NCBI RefSeq assembly: GCF_001591025.1
Contig: NZ_BCTZ01000013.1
Coordinates: forward strand, 214,471-278,470
Direction: 5' to 3'
Source: Sphingomonas soli NBRC 100801
Lineage (GTDB): Bacteria; Pseudomonadota; Alphaproteobacteria; Sphingomonadales; Sphingomonadaceae
Length of the DNA stretch: 64,000 bases
Under the pieces are notes generated by a model. It was not told the DNA's origin and did no database searches. It was given only the letters and a program-made list of their open reading frames with translations. The position numbers and the translations under genes are program-made. Below are positions 16,458-25,583 of this stretch, in pieces; within the stretch, counting starts at the first letter, position 1; the number at the start of each line of letters is the position of its first letter.

Positions 16458-17749
16458 TGCCGGGCCTCGCGCCCGAGCCGGTGCGCCAGCGCAAGATGCA
16501 GCGCGATCGCGATCAGGTAGAACGGCACCAGGCTGTAGAAGGCGAGTTGCAGCGAGTTGTCCGGATGCGTCGGGCGGAACCAGTCGCTGACCGCGCCGAC
16601 CCATGTGGGCCCCAGCCCAAGCCCGATCAGGTTCATGATCAGCAGCAGCACCGCGCCCGCCAGGGTCCGCTGCCGCGCCGTCACCGAATTCTGCACCAGC
16701 GTCACCGCCGGGGTGAGATAGAAATAGTTCAGGAAGGTCGGCACGGCAAGCAGAGCCAGCGCCACCGGCCAGGCCGGGGCGTGGACGAAGCCGATGAAGA
16801 ACGGCACCGCAATCGCCAGAGCGATGCCGGGTAGCAAGCCATAGACTTGCGGCTTGCTCCGCCCGAAGCGATCCACCAGCCGCCCCGACAGGAAGATGCC
16901 CGCGCTGACGCAGATCGCGAGCAACAGCGCATACCAGATCGCGATCTGGTCGAGCGTCATGCCCTTTTCGCGCATCAGAAACAGCGTGGTGAAGCCCATC
17001 GTCGCATAGGTGACGAACTGCGTCGCGCCCGCGGCCAGCGCGACAAGGACCAGCGTCGGTCGCGTCGCGAACATCCGCATCGTGCCCCAGAAGCTCGGCG
17101 CGTCGTCGGGATCCGCGGTGCCGGCGACCGGCATCCGGATGTCCGTCGCGCCGCGCTTCGGCTCGCGCACCATGCCCCACACCGCCAGCGCGGCGATCAG
17201 CCCCGCTCCGCCGAGCAGGATGAACGCCAGCCGCCAGTCATAGGCAGACGCGATCTTCGCGCCGAACGCGACCCCCACTGCCTGACCGATCGGCGGCCCG
17301 AGATTGAACAGCGCCAGCGCGGTGCCGCGCCGCTCGGCCGGGAAATAGTCCGAGATGATCGAATAGGAAGGCGGCACCCCGCCCGCCTCGCCGATCGCCA
17401 CGCTGATCCGCGCCAGCGCGAGTTGCGGGTAGCTCTGCGCGAGGCCACAGGCGATCGTCGCCGCGCTCCACAGCGCGCAGGCGATAGAGAGGATGCGAAC
17501 CCGGTTGCCGCGATCGGCCATCCACGCGACGGGTATACCCAGGATGCAATAGAACAGTGCGAAATAGAGCCCGCCCAACAGGCCCAGTTGGCCGTCGCTG
17601 ATCGCCAGATCGTCCTGGATCGGCTTGGCGAGGATCGACAGCAACTGCCGGTCGAGGAAATTCAGGACATAGACGAGGCACAGCAGCGCCAGCACGAACG
17701 ACGCATAGCGTGCCTCTCGCGCGCCGATTGTCTTCGGATCGGTCGTCAT
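16454..17749 (-). CDS. MFS transporter, Spinster-like
   Basis: A 431-aa inner-membrane transporter with about 12 hydrophobic helices. VYVLNFLDRQLLSILAKPIQ in helix 1 and the GIPVAWMADRGNRVRI loop between helices 2 and 3 are typical of the Spinster-like MFS group that is expanded in sphingomonads and often paired with TonB receptors. A central charged loop (REPKRGATDIRMPVAG) separates the two halves. It likely imports the compound brought through the outer membrane by the upstream receptor. First gene of the coupled MFS-ligase-GH1-SDR-dehydrogenase run. Confidence 0.9.
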   Translation of the reverse strand: MTTDPKTIGAREARYASFVLALLCLVYVLNFLDRQLLSILAKPIQDDLAISDGQLGLLGGLYFALFYCILGIPVAWMADRGNRVRILSIACALWSAATIACGLAQSYPQLALARISVAIGEAGGVPPSYSIISDYFPAERRGTALALFNLGPPIGQAVGVAFGAKIASAYDWRLAFILLGGAGLIAALAVWGMVREPKRGATDIRMPVAGTADPDDAPSFWGTMRMFATRPTLVLVALAAGATQFVTYATMGFTTLFLMREKGMTLDQIAIWYALLLAICVSAGIFLSGRLVDRFGRSKPQVYGLLPGIALAIAVPFFIGFVHAPAWPVALALLAVPTFLNYFYLTPAVTLVQNSVTARQRTLAGAVLLLIMNLIGLGLGPTWVGAVSDWFRPTHPDNSLQLAFYSLVPFYLIAIALHLALAHRLGREARQ

Positions 17750-17835
17750 TGGACGTGTCTCCTCGATAGGACGCCAGACGGCACTGCCGCGCCTCCCCGG
17801 CGCGACACATCCGAACGGCAGTCAGTTGCGGCTGG

Positions 17836-18537
17836 CTATTTCTGTTCGGGCGTGCCCTGGCAGATCGCTTTGAAACCGGCGGCCATGAAGGTCGCCATAT
17901 GCTTGCGGATGGATGTGAAATCGTCGGACGAGCAGAGGCCGTGAGACAATTCGTCCAGCCGGCCGGTGCTCGCCATGTTGTGAGTCATCGCGCCCGACAG
18001 GAAGTGATAGCCCCAGAAGATCGTCTCTTCGTCGCAATCCGGCATCGCCTTCTTGAGCAGTTCGATCAGCGCGAGGACGACCGGGTTGTAATATTTGGTC
18101 ATCTTCTCCGCACCCCAGCCGGCGGCGCTGTTCGCCTGTGCGCTGATCTTGCCGATCGCGCGCCAATAATCGCGATCCTCGATATGGACGTTCAGGTCGG
18201 GATCGATCCAGGCATGCAAGGCGCCTTCGACGGTGACATTGTCGCCCGCTTCCTCGGCATAGCGGCGCATGGCCTCGAGCCGGTTCTCCGACGAGATCGT
18301 CGCCTTACGCGCCCAGATCGCTTCGTAGATGCTTTCCTTCCCGCTGAAATGATAATGAATCAGCGTGGAGCTGACCCCGACGCGGTTGGCGACATCCTTC
18401 AGCGTGACGCCGTGATAGCCGAACTCGGCGAACAATTGCTCGGCCGCATCGAGGATGCGCTCGATCGATTCCTCGCGGACGCGAGCCTTGTGGTTCTGCG
18501 CGCGCGGGCGTGCCGGCGCCTTCTTGTCGTTGCCCAT
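17836..18537 (-). CDS. TetR-family transcriptional regulator
   Basis: A 233-aa regulator from ATG 18537. After a basic N-terminal tail, ILDAAEQLFAEFGYHGVTLKDVANRVGVSSTLIHYHFSGKE is the TetR HTH (about residues 28-70); the rest is the ligand-binding helical domain. It lies in the middle of the catabolic gene array, 32 bases after the esterase stop and 86 before the MFS start, so it probably controls this cluster in response to a pathway intermediate. The longer upstream frame to 18819 overlaps the esterase and is not used. Confidence 0.92.
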   Translation of the reverse strand: MGNDKKAPARPRAQNHKARVREESIERILDAAEQLFAEFGYHGVTLKDVANRVGVSSTLIHYHFSGKESIYEAIWARKATISSENRLEAMRRYAEEAGDNVTVEGALHAWIDPDLNVHIEDRDYWRAIGKISAQANSAAGWGAEKMTKYYNPVVLALIELLKKAMPDCDEETIFWGYHFLSGAMTHNMASTGRLDELSHGLCSSDDFTSIRKHMATFMAAGFKAICQGTPEQK

Positions 18538-18569
18538 CGGTGGAAGGGTGGCGACCTGCGAAACTTGCG

Positions 18570-20261
18570 TCAACGTTGTGTTCCTGACTGAGGGGATGGC
18601 GCGGGAAAAGCAGAGAAGCCGATATCGAAGCGCCAGCCGCGTCCCTGCCGCCAACGGCTCGCGACGAGCGCATCGGCCCAGGCGAACGCAGCGGGATGCA
18701 GATCGCGCGCCGCCAGCGGGCGCTCGCCGATATCGAGATAGCCGCGATCGGCCGCGGTGAAGCGCGGCCACTCGGTGCGGCCCGCGATCATCGGCTCGCC
18801 ACGAACGAAGGCGACCCAATAGCCCATCATCGCATTCGAAAGCCGATCCTCCTCGGCCGTCGCCGGCGGCACCGGCCAGTTCGGCCCGATCGCCGCACCG
18901 GGACCGACCTGCCCGAAGATATAGGGGATCTCACTGGCGTGGAATGCGGCCAGGTTACGCTCGCGCTGGGCCGGCGTCGAATGGCGGAAGTAATAGAGAT
19001 AGGCCGCCTGTCCCGCGACCGCCTGCTGCCGCACCACATATTGCGCGGCCCAGCCGTACAGCCCGTCGCGGATCGAATCCATCGCGTCGGCCTTGGGATC
19101 GGTGCCGGGATACAGCGCAAGAAAAGCATCGGCCTGGTCGCCGAAGCGCTGGCGGATATCGGCCTGATAGCCGGCCTGGGTCGCGGGCGTTTTCGGTGCA
19201 AGGAACAGGAGCGAGCGGATTTCCCCCTCGTTGAAGCCGGCAAGCGCCGGCACGCGGTTCTGTTCGCCACGGCCGAAGGTCACGGCGAGTTGCTGCTTCA
19301 GCACCACGCCGTCGATCACCGGCTCGGGTGCCCAACCGCTCGCAAGGCCCGCCTGGAACAGCAGGACCGGATCGGCAAACCGCAATCCTTTGGCAGTCGA
19401 GACTCCCGCCGCTTTGCCCAGCGCGGCGCCCGCATCCTCGGCAGAACCCAGTCCCAGCGAAACCGTGTTGAGCGCCCGGTAGGACGGCATATATCCGCTC
19501 TGCGAGATCGCCCGGTGGAACAGCCCCTTGGCCTTGGGGCTGGCCAGCAAGGCGATGACGCTGAGCGCGCCGGCGGATTCACCTGCGATCGTCACCTGAC
19601 CGGCATCTCCGCCGAACACCGCGATATTGTCGCGCACCCATGTCAGCGCCGCGATCTGATCGAGCAGGCCGTAATTCCCCGAGATGCGATCGGGCGATTC
19701 CGCGCTGAGCGCCGGATGCGCCAGATAGCCCATCAGGCCCAAACGATAGTTGATCGAGACGACGACGATGCCCTGTTTCGCCAGTTTCGCGCCATCATAG
19801 AGTGGCTCGGCGCTGCTGCCGCCCAGCAGCGCGCCGCCATGGATCCACACCATCACCGGCGTCTTGCCGGTGGCATTGCCGGGCGCCCACACGTTGAGCG
19901 TCAGGCAATCCTCGCTCATCGCCAGCACGCCGCCATAATAGATGGTGGCGGAATTGGGCGGCGGCTGAAGGCAGGACTTGCCGAATTTCGCGGCATCGCG
20001 AACGCCCTTCCAGCTCGCGGCCGGCAGGGGCGCCTTCCAGCGAAGGTTGCCGACCGGGGGCAGCGCATAGGGAAGACCCTTGTACGCAACAACGCCCGTC
20101 CCGGCATCGACGACGCCTTCCGCCAGTCCCTGCGCGACGCGGACCTGCGGCCGCGCACCATCCGGCGCGGCCGGGGCAGCTGCGGCGGCCAGGAACAGCC
20201 AAGCTGCTCCTGGCCATCCGCACGCCCGCCCGGCGATCGTCGGTTTGGCCCCGCTCACCAC
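18570..20261 (-). CDS. Type B carboxylesterase (PnbA-like), exported
   Basis: A 563-aa alpha/beta hydrolase from GTG 20261 (GTG 20258 is equally possible), overlapping the TonB receptor stop. Residues about 10-35 are hydrophobic and Ala-rich like a signal peptide. Family motifs: YKGLPYALPPVGNLRWK, SEDCLTLNVWAP, VWIHGGAL oxyanion loop, the nucleophile Ser in TIAGESAGALSV, acid in FNEGEIRS, and His in FHASEIPYIFG. It should hydrolyse an ester of the imported substrate in the periplasm, releasing an acid for the downstream CoA ligase. The overlap suggests coupled translation with the receptor. Confidence 0.92.
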   Translation of the reverse strand: MVSGAKPTIAGRACGWPGAAWLFLAAAAAPAAPDGARPQVRVAQGLAEGVVDAGTGVVAYKGLPYALPPVGNLRWKAPLPAASWKGVRDAAKFGKSCLQPPPNSATIYYGGVLAMSEDCLTLNVWAPGNATGKTPVMVWIHGGALLGGSSAEPLYDGAKLAKQGIVVVSINYRLGLMGYLAHPALSAESPDRISGNYGLLDQIAALTWVRDNIAVFGGDAGQVTIAGESAGALSVIALLASPKAKGLFHRAISQSGYMPSYRALNTVSLGLGSAEDAGAALGKAAGVSTAKGLRFADPVLLFQAGLASGWAPEPVIDGVVLKQQLAVTFGRGEQNRVPALAGFNEGEIRSLLFLAPKTPATQAGYQADIRQRFGDQADAFLALYPGTDPKADAMDSIRDGLYGWAAQYVVRQQAVAGQAAYLYYFRHSTPAQRERNLAAFHASEIPYIFGQVGPGAAIGPNWPVPPATAEEDRLSNAMMGYWVAFVRGEPMIAGRTEWPRFTAADRGYLDIGERPLAARDLHPAAFAWADALVASRWRQGRGWRFDIGFSAFPAPSPQSGTQR

Positions 20262-22537
20262 AGATTATAGCCCAGCCGGATGCCGAAGGTGCGCGGCCGC
20301 AGGATGCCGTAGCGGCTGTACACGAACGCTTCGGGATGGATGTAGGTCGTCTTGCGGCTGTTGCCGAGATTCTCGACATACAGCGTTGCGTTGAAGTCGC
20401 CGATCGTCACACCGGTCTGCACGTTGATGAACGTGTAATTGTCGGTGAAGCCGTACAGCGGGCTGCGTGTACCCAGCGTCCCCGGCGTGTTGGGGAACAT
20501 GTTCGGATAGGACCCGACATACTGGATCTGGAAGCTGGTGAAGCCCTTGGCTTCGCCGCCCAGGTCATAGCTGTAGGTGCCGTAGAATGACCCCTGCGCC
20601 TTGGGCGACGACAGCCGCCCGCCGTCCACCGCGCCCGAAATCTGCGACTGCTGCGGCGTGATGTCGGTGATCTTCGCGCCGTTGAGCGATCCGTTGAGCC
20701 CGAAGGTCAGCCCGGTCACCGGCTTGAAGCGTAGTTCCGCTTCGAGGCCGCGGCTATAGGCGCCACCGATATTGGTGGCGAACTGGGCCGAGTCCGACAC
20801 GCGGTTCGCCTGAACCTGGATGTTGGTCCAATCGATATAATAGGCCGCGAGCGAAACGGTGAGCCGCCCGTCGAGCCAGCGCCCCTTCAGGCCGATCTCG
20901 TAATTGACGAGATTGTCCGACGTTGCGCCCTGCGGGATGATCAGGTCGTTTGGATCGAGCAGGCTCGCCGTGCCCGCGCGTGCGTTATAGACCGGCGTGC
21001 GATAGCCGGTCGAAACCGTGCCGTAGAGGGTGAGGCTGCGCGAAGGGCGATAGGTCAGGCTCGCCTTCCACGATGCGCGCGCAGCCGTCGGGTAGCGGAA
21101 GCTCGACGGCGCCGTGGTCACGAGCGGGACTGCGCCGGGAATGAAGAACAGCGCCCGGGTGAAATAGGCGCTGGTGAAGCCGCCGACCGTCGTCGCCGTC
21201 CCGCCATATTTGCCGTAGCGCAGGCCGCCCGAAACCGCGAACTGCTCGCTAAAATTATAGGTCAGCTCGCCAAAGCCCGCGAGTTCATAGTTGCGCGCAT
21301 TGTTGTTGTACTGGGCGAACACCGAGTCCGGCAGGCCGGTGATGTTGCGCGCGGTCAGGAAGGCCGGGGTCGAGCGATCCTCGCGGAACGTGTCGAGGTC
21401 GCGGTTGAGGTAGAAGGCGCCGATCACCCAGTCGAGGCCACCGTCCGAAGCGGAAACCAGCCGCGTCTCCTGAACGAAGGTCTTGGTCTTGTAGTCGATG
21501 TCCATCAGGAACGGCACGGCGAGCGTCGCGCCGAACGTGCCGCCAAGATCGACGTCGAAATCTCCCGAATTGTACGACAGCGTCGACGAGCTGGTCAGGT
21601 GCGCCCAGTCGAAATCATATTCGAGCGTGGCGTTGTAGATCTGCGTCTTCGACGTGTAGCGATCCGGCCGGATGCTGCTGCGCTTGCGGTCGCCGAGCGA
21701 CGGCGTGATCAGCGACGCGTCCTCGGGGCCGCTATTCTCGTACGCGCCGGTCACCCGAATGCTCAGCCGGTCGGTCGGCCGGAACAACAGCGTGGCACGG
21801 CCGCCAAAGCCCTCCAGCGTGTTCGAATTCTTCACGCCGGTCCCGATATTGTCGAGGAACCCTTCTTCGTTCCGGTAGAAGCCCACCGCGCGCAGGCCGA
21901 GCTTCCCATCGACCAGCGGCACGTTGACCATCGCGTTGTAGCGCTGGCGAATGCCGCCGCCGTCGGGCGTCACGCCCAGATCGACCAGTCCCGACGCATC
22001 GAACCGCGACAATTCGGGCTTGCGCGTCAGGATGCGCATCGCACCCGAGAGCGAGCCCGATCCGAACAGCGTGCCCTGCGGTCCGCGCAGGAACTCCACG
22101 CGCTCCACATCGTACAGGTTCGAATCCAGCGTGATCGAGTTGCCGATCGTCGTGATCGGCAGTTCGTCGATATAGACCGCGGTCGTGACCTGGAGCCCCG
22201 CGCCCCAGCCATTGGTGGAAATGCCGCGCGTGGTGAAGCGCGCATTGTTGTCGGTCGCCTTGCTCAGCGAGACGCCGGGCGTTTCCCGCGCAATGCCTTC
22301 GAAGCCGACGACTCCCTTCTGGGTCAGTTCTTCCTGCGAGAATGCGGTGACGCTGAGCGGAACGTCCTGAAGGCGCTGACTGCGCAGCGTGGCGGTGACG
22401 ACGATCTCGTCCGCCGGCTGGACGTCCTGCGCCGAGGCCTCCGCCGCCGAAGCGTTGCTCGTCTGCGCAAAGGCGGGCGTCGCGACCGAAACCATGGCCA
22501 GCGCAATCAGCGACGAAGTGCACGCTAAGTGGTTCAT
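20255..22537 (-). CDS. TonB-dependent outer-membrane receptor
   Basis: A 760-aa outer-membrane transporter. ATG 22537 is chosen over upstream starts because GGAGGGG lies six bases before it. A signal peptide (LIALAMVSVATPAFAQ) is followed by a TonB-box-like DEIVVTAT, the plug domain (DVPLSVTAFSQEELTQKGV, VEFLRGPQGTLFGSGSLSG) and a ~600-residue beta-barrel ending in an aromatic residue (RLGYNLW). The receptor heads the esterase/MFS/ligase cluster and probably imports its hydrophobic or glycosylated substrate. No FecI/FecR-type regulators are nearby. Confidence 0.95.
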   Translation of the reverse strand: MNHLACTSSLIALAMVSVATPAFAQTSNASAAEASAQDVQPADEIVVTATLRSQRLQDVPLSVTAFSQEELTQKGVVGFEGIARETPGVSLSKATDNNARFTTRGISTNGWGAGLQVTTAVYIDELPITTIGNSITLDSNLYDVERVEFLRGPQGTLFGSGSLSGAMRILTRKPELSRFDASGLVDLGVTPDGGGIRQRYNAMVNVPLVDGKLGLRAVGFYRNEEGFLDNIGTGVKNSNTLEGFGGRATLLFRPTDRLSIRVTGAYENSGPEDASLITPSLGDRKRSSIRPDRYTSKTQIYNATLEYDFDWAHLTSSSTLSYNSGDFDVDLGGTFGATLAVPFLMDIDYKTKTFVQETRLVSASDGGLDWVIGAFYLNRDLDTFREDRSTPAFLTARNITGLPDSVFAQYNNNARNYELAGFGELTYNFSEQFAVSGGLRYGKYGGTATTVGGFTSAYFTRALFFIPGAVPLVTTAPSSFRYPTAARASWKASLTYRPSRSLTLYGTVSTGYRTPVYNARAGTASLLDPNDLIIPQGATSDNLVNYEIGLKGRWLDGRLTVSLAAYYIDWTNIQVQANRVSDSAQFATNIGGAYSRGLEAELRFKPVTGLTFGLNGSLNGAKITDITPQQSQISGAVDGGRLSSPKAQGSFYGTYSYDLGGEAKGFTSFQIQYVGSYPNMFPNTPGTLGTRSPLYGFTDNYTFINVQTGVTIGDFNATLYVENLGNSRKTTYIHPEAFVYSRYGILRPRTFGIRLGYNLW

Positions 22538-22646
22538 AATCCCCTCCATGTCGCTGCCACGCCTGAATGACGTTGTTCCGCGATCCGGATGGAACATGAC
22601 ATTACCAGCCGAGTGGAGTCAATACTGACTTACTCATCAGTCAGTT

Positions 22647-23924
22647 TTAGAATGCGACACGCTCCATCAGGGTCTGAAAGGCGCGAGCCGTACGGGCGAC
22701 ATTGGCGGCGGATACGCAGCGTGCATTGTCGCTGGCGACATGATGAAAGCGATGCGTGCCGAAGACCGCCGCGACCGTCGCATAGCCCGCCGCGAGAATT
22801 TCCACCTGCTCGCCCGCGGAAACCGTTTCGCTCGAATAGGGCGCTTCAAGCCCCGGTTGTCCGGCGAATATCTCGCGCGCCAGTGGCAGCAGTCCCGGCG
22901 TGACCGAGAGATAGCGCTGCGTATCGACGCCCGGCAGCGGCGCTCCGGTAAAGTCGTGCCAGTCCTGCGAGGCCAGATTTGCGCCCAGATGCAGCCAGAA
23001 ATGCGTGTCCGCTGGCCTGGGCGCCGTCGCTTTCAATGCTTCGGCCGCACCCAGATTTTCATATTCATGTCCGCTGTTGCAGACGAAAGCGAGGTTGTAG
23101 CCGGTTACGACCCTGCTCGCCCAGCGCGCCAGCCAGAGCCATGTGGCGACGCCCCCGCCCCGCTCGCCCGCACAGTCATACCAGCCCGATCGCGGAGTCG
23201 ATACGACCACCCACTTCTTCCTGCCGCGATCGATCCGGCCGATGAAGTTGGTAGCGGGGCGCCGGCCGCCTTCGCCAGTCATCACCAGCGTCGCGACCTC
23301 CGCGCGCATTGCCGCAGCGAGGAAGGGGCCGGCATCTTCCGGCGCCAGCAGCGCGACCGGTCCCGCGAAAATCGGCTGGCGCCCATCGGCATTGAGCGCG
23401 ATCACTTTCCCGCTGGGTCCATGCGTAACCACGATCACCGCTTTGGCCCCCATCGCGAAGGCCGCGTGTACAGGTTCGCGTATCGCCTTGCTCATCGCGC
23501 TGGAATGGCGCGCGAAGGCCAGTTCGAGCAGTGCGATCGCGCCGGAAAGCGGCACCTCCGCCATGCCCGCGCCATCGACTCGCACGAGCGGGCCCGATAC
23601 GCCGCCCTCGCCCGTCGGCATCACGATCGGCTGCGGGCACACCTCTGTCCGGGGTCCCCCACAGCGGAGTTCGCTTGCTCGCGGTTCAAACCAAGGCACT
23701 GAGATCGATTGCCGCTCGACCTCGAAACCAAGCGCTGCAATCTCCGCAGCAAGCCAGGCGCCACAGCGATTGTCTCCGGTGCCGCCAGCCTGCTTGCTGC
23801 CAAAACGGATATAGCGATCCAGATCCATTGCGACCCGCGCCACGGGATCGTCCTGCCCCCCGGCGAGCACCGCCGTCGCAGGCAGCACCGCGCCGGTCGC
23901 CAGGAATTCGCGCCTGTTGGGCAT
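22647..23924 (-). CDS. M28-like peptidase-fold protein with altered metal site
   Basis: A 425-aa protein from ATG 23924. The start has MPNRREFLATGAVLPATAVLA, a twin-arginine-type signal. The layout follows M28 aminopeptidases: N-terminal alpha/beta part, PA-like insert (about 95-240), then the catalytic half. However, where M28 enzymes read a His-x-Asp zinc ligand followed by an Asp before G-V-A, this one reads VVSTPRSGWYDCAGERGGGVA, and only GHEYENLGA resembles the usual Glu region. So the metal site seems partly lost. Same strand as the receptor, 110 bases upstream of it. It may be a binding protein or use another mechanism. Confidence 0.75.
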   Translation of the reverse strand: MPNRREFLATGAVLPATAVLAGGQDDPVARVAMDLDRYIRFGSKQAGGTGDNRCGAWLAAEIAALGFEVERQSISVPWFEPRASELRCGGPRTEVCPQPIVMPTGEGGVSGPLVRVDGAGMAEVPLSGAIALLELAFARHSSAMSKAIREPVHAAFAMGAKAVIVVTHGPSGKVIALNADGRQPIFAGPVALLAPEDAGPFLAAAMRAEVATLVMTGEGGRRPATNFIGRIDRGRKKWVVVSTPRSGWYDCAGERGGGVATWLWLARWASRVVTGYNLAFVCNSGHEYENLGAAEALKATAPRPADTHFWLHLGANLASQDWHDFTGAPLPGVDTQRYLSVTPGLLPLAREIFAGQPGLEAPYSSETVSAGEQVEILAAGYATVAAVFGTHRFHHVASDNARCVSAANVARTARAFQTLMERVAF

Positions 23925-24020
23925 CACGTTTCTCTCCAATGACATGTGCAAAAATGCGCGTCCGAACACTTCCCCGCAACGCGAACTTCTTCGTTTGACG
24001 CCCATCGAAGCCGCCGGGAT

Positions 24021-24049
24021 CATGTACGCGTACGTGTGCGTGCGTGTGT
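24021..24049. other. 29-base alternating pyrimidine-purine tract
   Basis: In the divergent gap between the M28-like and serine hydrolase genes, bases 24021-24049 alternate strictly pyrimidine-purine (CATGTACGCGTACGTGTG then CGTGCGTGTGT), a sequence type prone to Z-DNA under negative supercoiling. It contains the 10-bp palindrome GTACGCGTAC at 24024-24033, which recurs in the topA promoter region at 54826-54835. A regulatory role is inference. Confidence 0.5.
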
Positions 24050-24097
24050 CCTGGCATCTTGCGATGCCGCTCACACGACTCGGGAGCAGGAGAGATC

Positions 24098-25135
24098 ATG
24101 ACTGGCCGATCGGTTGTCCGTTACCTGTCGCTTGCAGCGATGCTCTATGGGTCGACCATCGCCCCCGCCGCATCGGCACCGCCCCGGCCCGCGGCGGCCG
24201 ACGCCTCGATGACGACCCTGCTCGCCTATCTCCGCGATCAGAACAGCACCGGTTTCCTCGTTGTCCAGGACGGCCGGATTCTGGTCGAGAAGAATTGGGA
24301 TCCTCCCGCGGGCGACCGGCAATTTCCGCTGTTCGTCCATGGCCGTGCGGCGAACGGCGCTCTGCTCGAGGATGTCGCTTCGCAGCAGAAGAGCTTCGTC
24401 GCCGTGCTGGCCGCGATCGCTGTCGACAAGGGGCTGATCCGGATCGAGCAGCCCGTTTCCGCTTATCTCGGAAGGGGCTGGAGCAAGGCGACGCCGGACC
24501 AGGAAGCGAAGATCCGCGTACTCGACCTGCTCCAGATGAGTTCGGGGTTGGACGAGCGGTTCGGCTATGCCGCGCCCGTCGGCGCCAGCTTCTTCTACAA
24601 CACGCCGGTCTATGCAGTCTGCAAGCGCATCCTTGCCGCAGCCGCCGGGCAACCGCTCGAAGTCATTACCCGCGACTGGCTGACCGGACCGGCCGGCATG
24701 AACGACACCGCGTGGCGCACGCGACCGGCGGCGATGGCGGGTATCGGCAACGATACCGGGCTGGTGACCACCCCGCGCGATACTGCGGTGTTCGGGCAGC
24801 TTATCCTGGCGAACGGCGTCGCGAAGAACGGACAGCGGATCGTGTCCGAATCCGGTCTGAGAGCGATGTTCGAGCGTGCGCCAACCAATCCCGCCTATGG
24901 CCGGCTATGGTGGCTCAACGGCGGCGACTACCGGATCGGTGCCCTTGGCGGCCGCCAGCCCGGCCCGCTCGTCGCGGCAGCCCCCGCAGACATGGTCGCC
25001 GCGTTCGGAGCGCTCACCCGCCGCCTCTACATCGTCCGCAGCCGCAAAATGGTGGTCGTGCGGACCGGGGCAGCCGCTCCCGACCCGGGCTTTGACCAAC
25101 AGCTCTGGCTCAGGCTGAACGCAGCGATCCGCTAA
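24098..25135 (+). CDS. Beta-lactamase-family serine hydrolase, exported
   Basis: A 345-aa protein from ATG 24098 with an AGGAGAG site just upstream. A signal peptide (YLSLAAMLYGSTIAPAASA) leads to a class-C-beta-lactamase/PBP-like domain with the S-x-x-K motif in SQQKSFVA (catalytic Ser and Lys) and the Tyr-x-Asn equivalent FFYNTPVYAV; the KTG-like triad near the end is not evident. Members act as esterases, amidases or D-peptidases in the periplasm. It is divergent from the M28-like gene and could be part of the same substrate-processing set. No evidence for antibiotic resistance. Confidence 0.85.
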   Translation: MTGRSVVRYLSLAAMLYGSTIAPAASAPPRPAAADASMTTLLAYLRDQNSTGFLVVQDGRILVEKNWDPPAGDRQFPLFVHGRAANGALLEDVASQQKSFVAVLAAIAVDKGLIRIEQPVSAYLGRGWSKATPDQEAKIRVLDLLQMSSGLDERFGYAAPVGASFFYNTPVYAVCKRILAAAAGQPLEVITRDWLTGPAGMNDTAWRTRPAAMAGIGNDTGLVTTPRDTAVFGQLILANGVAKNGQRIVSESGLRAMFERAPTNPAYGRLWWLNGGDYRIGALGGRQPGPLVAAAPADMVAAFGALTRRLYIVRSRKMVVVRTGAAAPDPGFDQQLWLRLNAAIR

Positions 25136-25583
25136 GGTCGAGCGGCTCACCGGCGGGCCAAGCGATGCCCGTTGCGATCGACGCCAGGTGCCTCGCCGAT
25201 ACCGGCGCGCTGGAAGGATATTGCCGATCTCGGACGGCAAACCGAAATTCCCTTCAATCGGTCTCGACCCGGCCTTCGCAGAATGTGCACGCGGGCCCGT
25301 GAACTCGTGACCGGCGCGAACCACCAAACCACGCCGGGCCACCTGGCTTCGCGAACTCAACCGATCGCAGGTCGGATTTGCAGACTCTGATCGCCTCCGG
25401 CGCAACTCCGATCATTCAGATCAAGAAAGCTTTGAGTTCCGCTAAAGGGCCGGAAGAGGAATGGCAGCTTGTCGACTCCAGTCGTAAGAAGCCGCCATTC
25501 ATTCAGCCCCACGACAAGATAAACCGAAGCGCAAGTGTTTGTGGCGCCAGTTGACGCGGAGAGGCCAGCTTGCGATCGTGCGT
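25136..25583. other. 448-bp gap without a recognisable gene
   Basis: No frame here has a plausible start, ribosome site and protein-like composition. The segment 25430-25530 (AAGAAGCCGCCATTCATTCA and surroundings) resembles intergenic sequence rather than coding DNA. I see no clear terminator hairpin with a T-run for the flanking genes. Confidence 0.5.

Noticed and set aside
18696..20270. 524-codon plus-strand frame opposite the carboxylesterase
   Set aside because: Shadow of a gene with complete catalytic motifs; product Arg-rich and without domain.
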